A stretch of 64,000 nt of DNA, from contig NZ_JBHUEK010000007.1 of NCBI RefSeq assembly GCF_042680725.1, positions 310,001-374,000 of the forward strand, given 5' to 3'. Under the pieces are notes generated by a model that saw nothing but the letters and a program-made list of their open reading frames with translations, made no database searches and was not told the DNA's origin. The translations under genes and the position numbers were made by a program. The DNA comes from Ferdinandcohnia salidurans (GTDB taxonomy: Bacteria; Bacillota; Bacilli; Bacillales; Bacillaceae_L). Shown in pieces: positions 18,221 to 26,948 of this stretch; the stretch's first letter is position 1, and every line of letters starts with the position of its first letter.

Positions 18221-20416
18221 ATGAGTAGAATGCGTGTATACGAATATGCAAAACAACAAAATATCTCAAGTAAAGAAGTTATTACAAAGCTTAAAGAGAT
18301 GGACATAGAGGTAAAAAATCATATGGCAACAATTGAAGGAGATATTTTGAAAAAATTGGATCAAACATTTGGTAAAAAAACAGAAACTGCTAAGGCTACA
18401 AGCGAGCAAAGTAAAAATAATAACTCAAAACCAACAGCTAATAATAATGCTACAACTAAAGTGGCTGACAAAAAAGAAGTTAAGAATAAGCCTGCAACTC
18501 CTAAAAACCGTGATGCTAAAAAGCCTGAAAATCAAGGACAGAAAAAAGGTTTTCAGTCAAATCATAACAATAATAACAGAAGAAATAAAAACAACAGACA
18601 AAAAGGTAATAACCGTCCAAATCATCAACAACAACCGGTTCAACCAAAGCCTGAAAAAAAATTACCTGAAAAGATTACTTTCATTGGTTCATTAACCGTT
18701 GGGGAATTAGCAAAAAAATTAGGTAAAGAGCCTTCTGAGATTATTAAAAAGTTATTCATGTTAGGTGTTATGGCAACAATTAACCAGGAGCTTGATAAAG
18801 ATTCAATCGAATTAATTGCTTCTGAATATGGTGTTGCGGTCGAAGAGGAAATCGTCTTTGACGTTACCGAATTCGAACAGTATGTAGAGGAAGATAAAGA
18901 AGAAGATCTAATTGAAAGACCTTCGATTGTTACAATCATGGGACATGTAGACCATGGTAAAACAACTACCCTTGATTCCATCCGAAATACAAAGGTTACG
19001 GCTGGGGAAGCTGGTGGAATTACACAGCATATTGGTGCCTATCAAGTTGTTGATAACGGAAAGAAAATAACCTTCTTAGACACACCAGGACACGCTGCTT
19101 TTACCACTATGCGTGCAAGAGGTGCTCAGGTTACCGATATTACTGTTTTAGTAGTCGCAGCTGATGATGGTGTAATGCCGCAAACAGTTGAAGCGATTAA
19201 CCATGCAAAGGCTGCTGAGGTGCCAATTATCGTAGCAGTGAATAAAATGGATAAACCAACAGCAAATCCTGATCGGGTTATGCAGGAATTAACTGAACAT
19301 GGTTTAGTTCCTGAAGCTTGGGGAGGAGACACAATCTTCGTTCCGATTTCGGCGTTAACAGGAGAAGGAATCGACAACCTGCTTGAAATGATTCTTCTAG
19401 TGAGTGAAGTTGAAGAATATAAGGCAAACCCTAAGAGAAGAGCAACAGGTACTGTCATTGAAGCGAAGCTCGATAAAGGAAGAGGTTCTGTTGCTACACT
19501 ACTAGTCCAAAACGGAACGTTACGTATTGGTGACCCAATCGTAGTTGGAAACACATTTGGTCGTGTCCGTGCAATGGTAAATGATTTAGGCCGTCGTGTT
19601 AAGGAGGCAGGTCCTTCTACTCCAGTTGAAATCACTGGACTAAGCGATGTCCCACAAGCCGGTGATCAATTCGTTGTTTTTGAAGATGAAAAGAAAGCAC
19701 GACAAGTTGGAGAAGCCAGAGCTCAGAAGCAATTAGTCGAGCAACGTAGTGACAAAGTGAAAGTAAGTCTCGAAGATTTATTTGAGCATATTAAACAAGG
19801 TGAAATGAAGGAAATTAACTTAATCGTAAAAGCTGACGTTCAAGGTTCTGTTGAGGCTTTAGCAGCTTCTCTTCAAAAAATTGATGTAGAAGGTGTTAAA
19901 GTTAAGATTATCCATACTGGAGTCGGTGCGATTAATGAATCCGATATTACACTTGCATCAGCTTCAAATGCAATTGTAATCGGCTTTAATGTACGACCTG
20001 ATGTGAATGCGAAACGAACTGCAGAAGCTGAAGAGGTTGATATCCGTCTTCACCGCATTATCTATAAAGTAATTGAAGAAATTGAATCTGCAATGAAGGG
20101 TATGCTTGACCCTGAATTTGAAGAGAAAGTAATTGGGCAAGCAGAAGTGCGTACAACCTTCAAGGTATCGAAGATTGGTACAATTGCTGGTTCTTACGTA
20201 ACAGATGGTAAAATCACTCGTGACAGCGGAATTCGCCTAATTCGTGATGGAGTCGTTATCTTTGAAGGAGAAATTGATACTTTAAAACGTTTCAAGGATG
20301 ATGTGAAAGAAGTTGCGCAAAACTATGAGTGTGGTATAACAATTGCGAAATTCAACGATATTAAAGAAGGAGATATCATTGAAGCATTCGTGATGCAAGA
20401 AGTTGATCGACATTGA
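18221..20416 (+). CDS. infB: Translation initiation factor IF-2
   Basis: 731 residues. The N-terminal IF2N helix (MRVYEYAKQQNISSKEVITK) is followed by an Asn/Lys/Gln-rich disordered linker at about 55-150 and a second IF2N domain (TVGELAKKLGKEPSEIIKKL). The GTPase domain has G1 GHVDHGKTT, G3 DTPGHAAF and G4 NKMD, and domains II-IV complete it. IF-2 brings initiator tRNA to the ribosome. The ATG at 18221 follows TTGGGGGTGA with suitable spacing; a longer frame would run into ylxQ. Confidence 0.98.
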   Translation: MSRMRVYEYAKQQNISSKEVITKLKEMDIEVKNHMATIEGDILKKLDQTFGKKTETAKATSEQSKNNNSKPTANNNATTKVADKKEVKNKPATPKNRDAKKPENQGQKKGFQSNHNNNNRRNKNNRQKGNNRPNHQQQPVQPKPEKKLPEKITFIGSLTVGELAKKLGKEPSEIIKKLFMLGVMATINQELDKDSIELIASEYGVAVEEEIVFDVTEFEQYVEEDKEEDLIERPSIVTIMGHVDHGKTTTLDSIRNTKVTAGEAGGITQHIGAYQVVDNGKKITFLDTPGHAAFTTMRARGAQVTDITVLVVAADDGVMPQTVEAINHAKAAEVPIIVAVNKMDKPTANPDRVMQELTEHGLVPEAWGGDTIFVPISALTGEGIDNLLEMILLVSEVEEYKANPKRRATGTVIEAKLDKGRGSVATLLVQNGTLRIGDPIVVGNTFGRVRAMVNDLGRRVKEAGPSTPVEITGLSDVPQAGDQFVVFEDEKKARQVGEARAQKQLVEQRSDKVKVSLEDLFEHIKQGEMKEINLIVKADVQGSVEALAASLQKIDVEGVKVKIIHTGVGAINESDITLASASNAIVIGFNVRPDVNAKRTAEAEEVDIRLHRIIYKVIEEIESAMKGMLDPEFEEKVIGQAEVRTTFKVSKIGTIAGSYVTDGKITRDSGIRLIRDGVVIFEGEIDTLKRFKDDVKEVAQNYECGITIAKFNDIKEGDIIEAFVMQEVDRH

Positions 20417-20691
20417 TCGGCTATGTAGAGTGTGAATGCGTCATTTATGATGCGAATTCTTTAAAAGCAAAACGTGCCGTTTTGCAAAGTGTCATTACTC
20501 GACTCAAACAAAAGTTTAATATTTCAGTTGCGGAGGTAGACCATCAAGATACATGGCAACGCACTAAACTAGCCATTGTTACTGTATCTTCAAGTCGAAA
20601 GCACTCTGAACTCGAATTAAACAATGCTCTAAAGTTTATTGATTCGTTCCCGGAACTAGATCGAACAGTAACCGATTTTGAGTGGTTATAA
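20413..20691 (+). CDS. ylxP: YlxP, DUF503 family protein
   Basis: 92 residues from a TTG that overlaps the infB stop (TTGA), implying translational coupling. It matches DUF503/YlxP: CECVIYDANSLKAKRAVLQS, VAEVDHQDTWQRTKLAIVTV and a C-terminal LDRTVTDFEWL. It has a ferredoxin-like small fold and belongs to the conserved nusA-infB operon next to rbfA, which points to a role in ribosome assembly or translation. The molecular function is unknown. Confidence 0.92.
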   Translation: MIGYVECECVIYDANSLKAKRAVLQSVITRLKQKFNISVAEVDHQDTWQRTKLAIVTVSSSRKHSELELNNALKFIDSFPELDRTVTDFEWL

Positions 20692-20707
20692 ACGAGGTGA
20701 TATAAAG

Positions 20708-21073
20708 ATGAGTTTACGACCAAATCGTGTTGGAGAACAAATGAAAAAGGAATTGAGTGACATAATTGGACGGAAGATAAAAGATCCACGCATCGGATTT
20801 GTAACTGTTACTGACGTTCAAGTTACTGGAGACCTTCAGCAAGCGAAAGTTTTTATTTCGGTTCTAGGTGATGAAGAGCAAAGGCAAAACACATTAAAAG
20901 GTCTTGCCAAAGCGAAAGGCTTTATCCGTTCAGAAATCGGTCAACGTATTCGTTTACGGAAAACACCTGAGATTCTTTTTGAATTTGATGAATCAATTGA
21001 TTATGGGAATCGAATTGAAACGATCCTACATGAAATAAATAAAGATTCAAATCAAGAATCTAACCGAGAATAG
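20708..21073 (+). CDS. rbfA: Ribosome-binding factor A
   Basis: 121 residues. It has a KH-type fold: RPNRVGEQMKKELSDIIGRKIKDPRI, then VTVTDVQVTGDLQQAKVFISVLG, RSEIGQRIRLRKTPEILFEFD and SIDYGNRIETIL. It binds the free 30S subunit and helps 16S rRNA 5' end maturation. I use the ATG at 20708 after GAGGTGATATAAAG; an upstream in-frame codon at 20678 would overlap ylxP. It is the last gene of the operon, followed by a terminator. Confidence 0.97.
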   Translation: MSLRPNRVGEQMKKELSDIIGRKIKDPRIGFVTVTDVQVTGDLQQAKVFISVLGDEEQRQNTLKGLAKAKGFIRSEIGQRIRLRKTPEILFEFDESIDYGNRIETILHEINKDSNQESNRE

Positions 21074-21078
21074 AGTAG

Positions 21079-21114
21079 AGGATAGGCTTTAATATAAAGT
21101 CTATCCCTTTTTTC
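21079..21114 (+). terminator. Terminator of the nusA-infB operon
   Basis: GGATAG and CTATCC enclose an inner pairing CTTTA/TAAAG, followed by CTTTTTT. Confidence 0.85.
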
Positions 21115-21175
21115 AATCTATTTAAGAAAAGTGTATAAAAAAACGCCTATCTAAAAGTTTAGGGGAGTGCTCTAA

Positions 21176-22102
21176 GTGGATGGAATTTTACTGCTTAATA
21201 AACCAAAAGGGATGACTTCCCATGATTGTGTCTTCAAGGTTCGGAAGTTAGTGAAAATGAAAAAAGTAGGACATACAGGAACATTAGACCCTGACGTATC
21301 GGGTGTTCTACCAATATGTTTAGGAAGAGCGACTAAAATCGTAGAATATGTAACCGCAGCTAATAAGACCTATGAAGGTGAAGTGAAAATAGGTTTCTCA
21401 ACTACTACAGAAGATGCCTCCGGTGAAGTGGTAGAAGAAAAAAGAGTAGACCGTGATATAACCGAAGATGAAGTGTTGAATGTACTTCATTCGTTAACTG
21501 GTGAAATCATTCAAACTCCTCCAATGTATTCTGCTGTTAAAGTCAATGGAAAACGCCTTTATGAGTATGCTAGACAAGGAATGGTAATTGAAAGACCATC
21601 TCGTAAAATTACCATACATAAGTTGGAGCTACTTAGCGATATTGTTCAAACCAATCATACAGTATCATTTCGTTTCCGTGTCACCTGCAGTAAGGGTACG
21701 TATGTGCGAACGCTCGCTGTACAAATTGGTGAAAAGCTAGGGTATCCATCTCATATGTCTGATTTAATAAGGATCTCTTCTGGTGAGTTTAAACTCCAAC
21801 AATGTATGACACTTGAAGAACTAGAAAGCATAGTGAAAAATGGACGCATTCAGGAACATCTCCTATCAATTGAAGATGCTCTTTCCCATTTGCCCAAATT
21901 AATAATTAATGATAAAGTAGCAGAGAAAGTAAAAAATGGGTCTGTCTTGCCGGTTCCACAGGAGTTAAATAATATCCAGGTTGGAGAACCTATTGCTACC
22001 CTACATAATGGTGATATCCTAGCAATATATCAAATGCATCCAGAAAAACCCAATTTGATAAAACCTATTAAAGTATTAGTCAATAATCAAGAATTAAAAT
22101 AG
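21176..22102 (+). CDS. truB: tRNA pseudouridine(55) synthase TruB
   Basis: 308 residues from a GTG start after GGGGAGTG. It forms pseudouridine 55 in the T-loop of tRNAs. The catalytic motif GHTGTLDPDVSGVLPICLG holds the nucleophilic Asp in LDPDVSG; LLLNKPKGMTSHDCV, QTPPMYSAVKVNGKRLYEYAR and CSKGTYVRTLA are also family marks. The C-terminal part carries the usual PUA-like extension. It is followed by ribF 29 nt downstream, as in B. subtilis. Confidence 0.97.
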   Translation: MDGILLLNKPKGMTSHDCVFKVRKLVKMKKVGHTGTLDPDVSGVLPICLGRATKIVEYVTAANKTYEGEVKIGFSTTTEDASGEVVEEKRVDRDITEDEVLNVLHSLTGEIIQTPPMYSAVKVNGKRLYEYARQGMVIERPSRKITIHKLELLSDIVQTNHTVSFRFRVTCSKGTYVRTLAVQIGEKLGYPSHMSDLIRISSGEFKLQQCMTLEELESIVKNGRIQEHLLSIEDALSHLPKLIINDKVAEKVKNGSVLPVPQELNNIQVGEPIATLHNGDILAIYQMHPEKPNLIKPIKVLVNNQELK

Positions 22103-22131
22103 GTTATTCGTGTAGAAAAGGTGAAATAGAA

Positions 22132-23097
22132 GTGAAGACGATATATATCACACATCCACATTCCTTTAATCAAACAGATTTGCCACCAACAGTATTGGCA
22201 TTGGGATATTTTGATGGGGTTCATTTAGGCCACCAGAAAGTTGTTGAAACTGCAAAAAAGGAAGCAGAGAAACAAGGAATTGCCTGCTCTGTTATGTCTT
22301 TTGATCCTCATCCATCAATCGTCCTAAAAAAAGATGTTACACATGTTGAATATATAACTCCTTTGCATCATAAAGAAGAGTTATTTGCTCAATTTGATAT
22401 CGACTATTTGTATATAGTCAATTTCACATCTGAGTTTGCGAGGCTATCGCCTCAACAATTTGTTGAGCAATACATTATCGGTCTTAATGTAAAACATGTT
22501 GTTGCAGGATTTGATTTTACGTACGGACGGTTTGGAAAAGGAACAATGGAAACTCTTGCGGAACATGCTAATGGACGATTTACCCAAACAACTGTAGATA
22601 AATTAACCTTTAATAATGAAAAGGTAAGTTCAACGCTTATCCGGGATTTTATACAGAGTGGTGAGGTTGACCAACTTCCACCTTTATTAGGTAGATTTTA
22701 CACAGTAAATGGAATTGTAGTTGATGGTGAAAAACGTGGTAGAACCATCGGCTTTCCAACTGCAAATGTTAAAACGAATGAAGATTATATTATTCCTAAA
22801 ATGGGCGTGTATGCTGTTCGTTTAAAAGTTGGTTCAAAATGGTATAATGGAGTATGTAACCTTGGGGTTAAACCCACTTTTCATGACAATGTAAAGTTGC
22901 CATCAATTGAAGTTCATCTGTTTGATTTTAATGAAGATATCTATAAGGAAAAGGTTATTGTTGAATGGCACAAACGAATTCGTTCGGAAAGAAAGTTTTC
23001 TTCCATTGACGAATTGGTGAAACAAATTGGACTTGATAAGGAACAAGCAAAGGAATACTTTGAGAAAATAGACGAACATACTTGCTTTTTATCGTAA
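22132..23097 (+). CDS. ribF: Bifunctional riboflavin kinase / FAD synthetase
   Basis: 321 residues, called ribC in B. subtilis. The N-terminal FMN adenylyltransferase domain has ALGYFDGVHLGHQKV and SSTLIRDFIQSGEV, and the C-terminal riboflavin kinase domain has KRGRTIGFPTANV and GVCNLGVKPTFH. It makes FMN and then FAD from riboflavin in the cytoplasm. It starts at GTG. No FMN riboswitch is present upstream, as expected because the flavin riboswitch controls the rib operon and not this gene. Confidence 0.97.
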   Translation: MKTIYITHPHSFNQTDLPPTVLALGYFDGVHLGHQKVVETAKKEAEKQGIACSVMSFDPHPSIVLKKDVTHVEYITPLHHKEELFAQFDIDYLYIVNFTSEFARLSPQQFVEQYIIGLNVKHVVAGFDFTYGRFGKGTMETLAEHANGRFTQTTVDKLTFNNEKVSSTLIRDFIQSGEVDQLPPLLGRFYTVNGIVVDGEKRGRTIGFPTANVKTNEDYIIPKMGVYAVRLKVGSKWYNGVCNLGVKPTFHDNVKLPSIEVHLFDFNEDIYKEKVIVEWHKRIRSERKFSSIDELVKQIGLDKEQAKEYFEKIDEHTCFLS

Positions 23098-23112
23098 AAA
23101 GTTGTATTCTAG

Positions 23113-23200
23113 TTAAGTATGAAAAAGAACCATTGCGTGGCAGTTCGAATCACCAACGTCTGCTAGGTAATCGGGGATACTTATAATAGGAGGTGAATAG
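23113..23200 (+). promoter_or_regulatory. rpsO leader RNA (putative S15 autoregulatory leader)
   Basis: The region upstream of rpsO has GC-rich structured sequence (CCATTGCGTGGCAGTTCG, CGTCTGCTAGG, ATCGGGGAT) ending at the AGGAGGTG ribosome binding site, in an AT-rich neighbourhood. S15 leaders are known in Bacillus-type rpsO genes. I infer the same role here; the exact fold was not computed. Confidence 0.5.
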
Positions 23201-23201
23201 G

Positions 23202-23471
23202 ATGGCTATCACACAAGAGCGTAAGAACGAAATTATCAGCGAGTACAAAACTCATGAAAATGACACTGGTTCACCAGAGGTTCAAATCGCTGTCCTAACT
23301 GAGCAAATCAATAAGTTAAATGATCATTTACGTACACACAAGAAGGATCATCATTCACGTCGTGGTCTATTAAAGATGGTTGGTAAACGTCGTAATTTAT
23401 TAACATATCTTCGTAATAAAGACGTAACTCGTTACCGTGAATTAATCAACAAGCTTGGACTACGTCGATAA
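23202..23471 (+). CDS. rpsO: 30S ribosomal protein S15
   Basis: 89 residues, the universal size. Signatures are MAITQERKNEIISEY, THENDTGSPEVQIAVLTE, HLRTHKKDHHSRRGLLKMVG and RRNLLTYLRNKDVTRY. It binds the 16S rRNA central domain three-way junction. The start is the ATG at 23202 after AGGAGGTGAATAGG. It is a single-gene unit closed by a terminator. Confidence 0.99.
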   Translation: MAITQERKNEIISEYKTHENDTGSPEVQIAVLTEQINKLNDHLRTHKKDHHSRRGLLKMVGKRRNLLTYLRNKDVTRYRELINKLGLRR

Positions 23472-23477
23472 TCTACG

Positions 23478-23505
23478 AAAAAGCGGGAGCATTCCCGCTT
23501 TTTTA
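23478..23505 (+). terminator. Rho-independent terminator after rpsO
   Basis: AAAAGCGGGA-GCAT-TCCCGCTTTTTT hairpin. Confidence 0.92.
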
Positions 23506-23658
23506 TTAGGTTAAAAAATGAGGGATTTTTTTCCTCCATTTCTACTATTTGAACAAAAATTCACTTTACATATTTAACGAGTATTGATATGTTCGAATAA
23601 ATTAGTTCATACTATCATTACATATATTTGAATGTGATTTAGAGAGGGGTACTATTAT

Positions 23659-25776
23659 ATGGAACAAGGAAAGCAAGTTTTTTCCATGGACTGGGCAGGC
23701 CGACAGCTGACCGTTGAAGTTGGTCAACTAGCAAAGCAAGCTAACGGGGCTGTATTAGTTCGTTATGGAGAGACTGCTGTCTTAAGTACAGCAACAGCAT
23801 CGAAAGAGCCAAAACCATTGGATTTCTTTCCGCTTACTGTAAACTATGAAGAACGATTATATGCAGTTGGGAAAATCCCTGGAGGATTTATTAAACGTGA
23901 AGGTAGACCAAGTGAAAAGGCGATTCTAGCAAGTCGATTAATAGACCGACCGATTCGACCTTTATTTGCTGATGGATTCAGAAATGAAGTTCAAGTTGTC
24001 AGTATCGTTATGAGTGTTGACCAAGATTGTTCTTCAGAGATGGCAGCAATGTTTGGTTCGTCATTAGCGTTATCTGTTTCAGATATCCCATTTGAAGGTC
24101 CAATAGCAGGTGTTACTGTTGGTAGAGTTGACAATCAATTTATTATCAACCCGTCAGTGAAAGACCAGGAAATGAGCGATATCCATCTAGTTGTTGCCGG
24201 CACAAAAGATGCGATCAATATGGTTGAAGCAGGTGCTGAAGAAGTTCCTGAAGAAGTGATGCTTGAAGCAATTATGTTTGGACATGAAGAAATTAAACGA
24301 TTAATTGCCTTTCAAGAAAAAATTGTTGCTGAAATCGGTAAAGAAAAAAGAGAGATTGTCCTTTACGAGCTTGATTCAGAATTAGAAGCACAAATTCGTG
24401 CGAAAGCGGAAGAGGACATTAATAAAGCTGTACAAGTTGCTGAAAAGCATGCAAGAGAAGATGCAATTAATGAAGTAAAAGCTGCAATCTTAGCAGAATA
24501 CACAGAACAAGAAGTTGACGATGCGACACTTAAGCAAGTGAAAGAAATTTTAAATAAACTTGTAAAAGAAGAAGTTCGACGCTTAATCACTGTCGAAAAA
24601 GTTCGTCCTGACGGAAGACAAATCGACGAAATTCGTCCACTTTCATCAGAAGTAGGATTATTATCTCGTACACATGGTTCTGGACTCTTCACACGTGGAC
24701 AAACCCAAGCATTAAGTATTTGTACACTCGGCGCATTAGGTGATGTGCAAATTCTTGATGGGTTAGGTATAGAGGAAACAAAGCGTTTTATGCACCACTA
24801 TAATTTCCCTCAATTCAGTGTCGGTGAAACGGGTCCTATGAGAGGCCCAGGACGTCGTGAAATTGGACATGGTGCTTTGGGTGAGCGTGCATTGGAACCT
24901 GTTGTACCTAATGAAAAGGATTTCCCATATACGATCCGCCTGGTTTCTGAAGTATTAGAATCAAATGGTTCTACTTCCCAAGCGAGTATTTGTGCAAGTA
25001 CATTAGCGATGATGGATGCAGGTGTTCCAATTAAAGCTCCTGTAGCTGGGATTGCAATGGGGCTCATTAAATCAGGAGAGCACTATACAGTATTAACGGA
25101 TATTCAAGGGATGGAAGACCATCTAGGAGATATGGACTTTAAAGTTGCGGGAACATCAAAGGGTGTAACTGCTTTACAAATGGATATTAAAATAGCGGGT
25201 CTTTCACGTGAAATCCTTGAGGAAGCATTGCAGCAAGCTAAAAAAGGCCGTATGCAAATTCTAGATTCAATGTTAGCAACACTAACAACCCCTAGAACTC
25301 AGCTTTCTAAATATGCACCGAAGATCTTAACATTAAAAATTAATCCAGATAAAATCCGTGATGTTATTGGGCCAAGTGGTAAACAGATCAATAAGATCAT
25401 TGACGAAACTGGCGTAAAAATTGATATTGAACAAGACGGTACAGTCTTTATTTCTTCAGTTGATGAAGCAATGAACCAGAAGGCCAAGAAAATCATCGAA
25501 GATATTGTTCGTGAAGTAGAAGTTGGCCAAATGTACCTTGGAAAAGTAAAACGTATTGAAAAGTTCGGCGCATTTGTTGAAATTTTCAGTGGAAAAGATG
25601 GACTTGTTCATATTTCTGAACTTGCTGAAGAACGAGTTGGAAAAGTTGAGGATGTTGTCTCAATTGGTGATGAACTCCTTGTAAAAGTCACTGAAATTGA
25701 TAAGCAAGGTCGTGTAAACCTTTCAAGAAAAGCCGTTTTACGTGAACAAAAAGAAAAAGAAAAGCAACAACAATAA
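23659..25776 (+). CDS. pnp: Polynucleotide phosphorylase
   Basis: 705 residues. It is a 3'-5' phosphorolytic exoribonuclease and the main mRNA-degrading exonuclease in Bacillus. Two RNase PH domains (residues 1-215 and about 310-545; FFPLTVNYEERLYAVGKIPG and HHYNFPQFSVGETGPMRGPG) flank a helical linker. KH (IGPSGKQINKIIDETG) and S1 (YLGKVKRIEKFGAFVEIFSG) domains follow. It has its own promoter region and terminator. RNase Y, which PNPase partners in B. subtilis, is encoded at 58115. Confidence 0.99.
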   Translation: MEQGKQVFSMDWAGRQLTVEVGQLAKQANGAVLVRYGETAVLSTATASKEPKPLDFFPLTVNYEERLYAVGKIPGGFIKREGRPSEKAILASRLIDRPIRPLFADGFRNEVQVVSIVMSVDQDCSSEMAAMFGSSLALSVSDIPFEGPIAGVTVGRVDNQFIINPSVKDQEMSDIHLVVAGTKDAINMVEAGAEEVPEEVMLEAIMFGHEEIKRLIAFQEKIVAEIGKEKREIVLYELDSELEAQIRAKAEEDINKAVQVAEKHAREDAINEVKAAILAEYTEQEVDDATLKQVKEILNKLVKEEVRRLITVEKVRPDGRQIDEIRPLSSEVGLLSRTHGSGLFTRGQTQALSICTLGALGDVQILDGLGIEETKRFMHHYNFPQFSVGETGPMRGPGRREIGHGALGERALEPVVPNEKDFPYTIRLVSEVLESNGSTSQASICASTLAMMDAGVPIKAPVAGIAMGLIKSGEHYTVLTDIQGMEDHLGDMDFKVAGTSKGVTALQMDIKIAGLSREILEEALQQAKKGRMQILDSMLATLTTPRTQLSKYAPKILTLKINPDKIRDVIGPSGKQINKIIDETGVKIDIEQDGTVFISSVDEAMNQKAKKIIEDIVREVEVGQMYLGKVKRIEKFGAFVEIFSGKDGLVHISELAEERVGKVEDVVSIGDELLVKVTEIDKQGRVNLSRKAVLREQKEKEKQQQ

Positions 25777-25785
25777 TAATCTTTC

Positions 25786-25811
25786 TAAAGCCTGGTAAAC
25801 CGGGCTTTTTA
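25786..25811 (+). terminator. Rho-independent terminator after pnp
   Basis: AAGCCTGG-TAAA-CCGGGCTT stem followed by TTTTAGG. Confidence 0.88.
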
Positions 25812-25931
25812 GGTTTTTATTTATATTATGACATCGTTTTTAAAGTTTGAACATTAGCTATTACACTTTTCTCAATTTGTGTTCTACCTTGTCCCTCCCT
25901 TACATATTTTCTAGTAAAGAGGGGGATTGTT

Positions 25932-26921
25932 ATGAAAAAAAGGTATATACAATTTATTGCTTTTATATGCATATTATTGGTTTCAATTGGATCATTACAT
26001 AATCCGTTCACAAATGATTACGTTCAGGGATTAAAAGAAAGTTCTTTAAAAGAAAGCGCTGACGCAATCCCTGTTAGTAGCAAAGGTGACCAACTTTTAA
26101 ATGAAATTGAAAAAAAGGCAATTGAATATAGTATTCCTGCAGAAGATGCGAAGATTGACCCTGTTTGGAAAGCGACACCTGGCCTAAATGGACTAGAGGT
26201 AGATATTAAAGCTTCATATGAAAAGATGAAAAAAGAAGGCGAATTTGATGAAAATAAGCTGGTATATAAGCAGCTATCACCTAAAGTTCATCTTGAAGAT
26301 TTACCTTCGTCCGCGATTTATCGCGGGAATCCAAACAAACCACTTGTGTCATTTATCATAAATGTTGCATGGGGGAATGAATATATTCCTGATATGCTTG
26401 CGACGTTAAAAAAGCATAATGTAAAAGCAACTTTTTTCTTAGAAGGAAGATGGGTAAAGGAAAATCCAGATTTAGCTAAAATGATTGTGGATGCTGGACA
26501 TGAAGTAGGCAACCACTCCTATACACATCCTGATATGAAAACCTTGTCTTCAGATCTTGTTAGAGAGCAATTAATGAAGACAAATCAGGTCATTGAGGCT
26601 GCTACAGGGAAAAAGCCTACCCTCTTTGCTCCACCTAGTGGAAGCTACCGTGATGAGGTCGTTAAAATTGCAGATGAACTCGGTATGAAAACAATTATGT
26701 GGAGTGTGGATACAATCGATTGGCAGCGTCCACAACCCCATGTTTTAGTTCAAAGGGTAATGGGCAAAGTCCATCCTGGTGCCATGGTTTTAATGCATCC
26801 AACATCACCAACTGCTCAAAGTCTTGAAAGATTAATTATATCTATTAAACAAAAAGATCTTGCTATCGACAACGTTTCTACATTATTAAACGAAGAACGT
26901 ATCATACTAAAGAAAAAGTAG
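25932..26921 (+). CDS. ylxY: YlxY, polysaccharide deacetylase-like exported protein
   Basis: 329 residues. An N-terminal hydrophobic segment (FIAFICILLVSIGSL) serves as signal peptide or anchor. The NodB-type domain begins near residue 130. The zinc-binding NHSYTHPD and the FAPPSGSYRDEV motif are present. The usual metal-binding TFDDG at the start of the domain is replaced by FIINVAWGNEY, so the first metal-binding Asp is missing, as is known for YlxY relatives. It may be a non-standard or inactive deacetylase acting outside the membrane. It precedes mlpA by 27 nt. Confidence 0.9.
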   Translation: MKKRYIQFIAFICILLVSIGSLHNPFTNDYVQGLKESSLKESADAIPVSSKGDQLLNEIEKKAIEYSIPAEDAKIDPVWKATPGLNGLEVDIKASYEKMKKEGEFDENKLVYKQLSPKVHLEDLPSSAIYRGNPNKPLVSFIINVAWGNEYIPDMLATLKKHNVKATFFLEGRWVKENPDLAKMIVDAGHEVGNHSYTHPDMKTLSSDLVREQLMKTNQVIEAATGKKPTLFAPPSGSYRDEVVKIADELGMKTIMWSVDTIDWQRPQPHVLVQRVMGKVHPGAMVLMHPTSPTAQSLERLIISIKQKDLAIDNVSTLLNEERIILKKK

Positions 26922-26948
26922 TGGTGTAAGAACAGGAGGAATCCAGCA

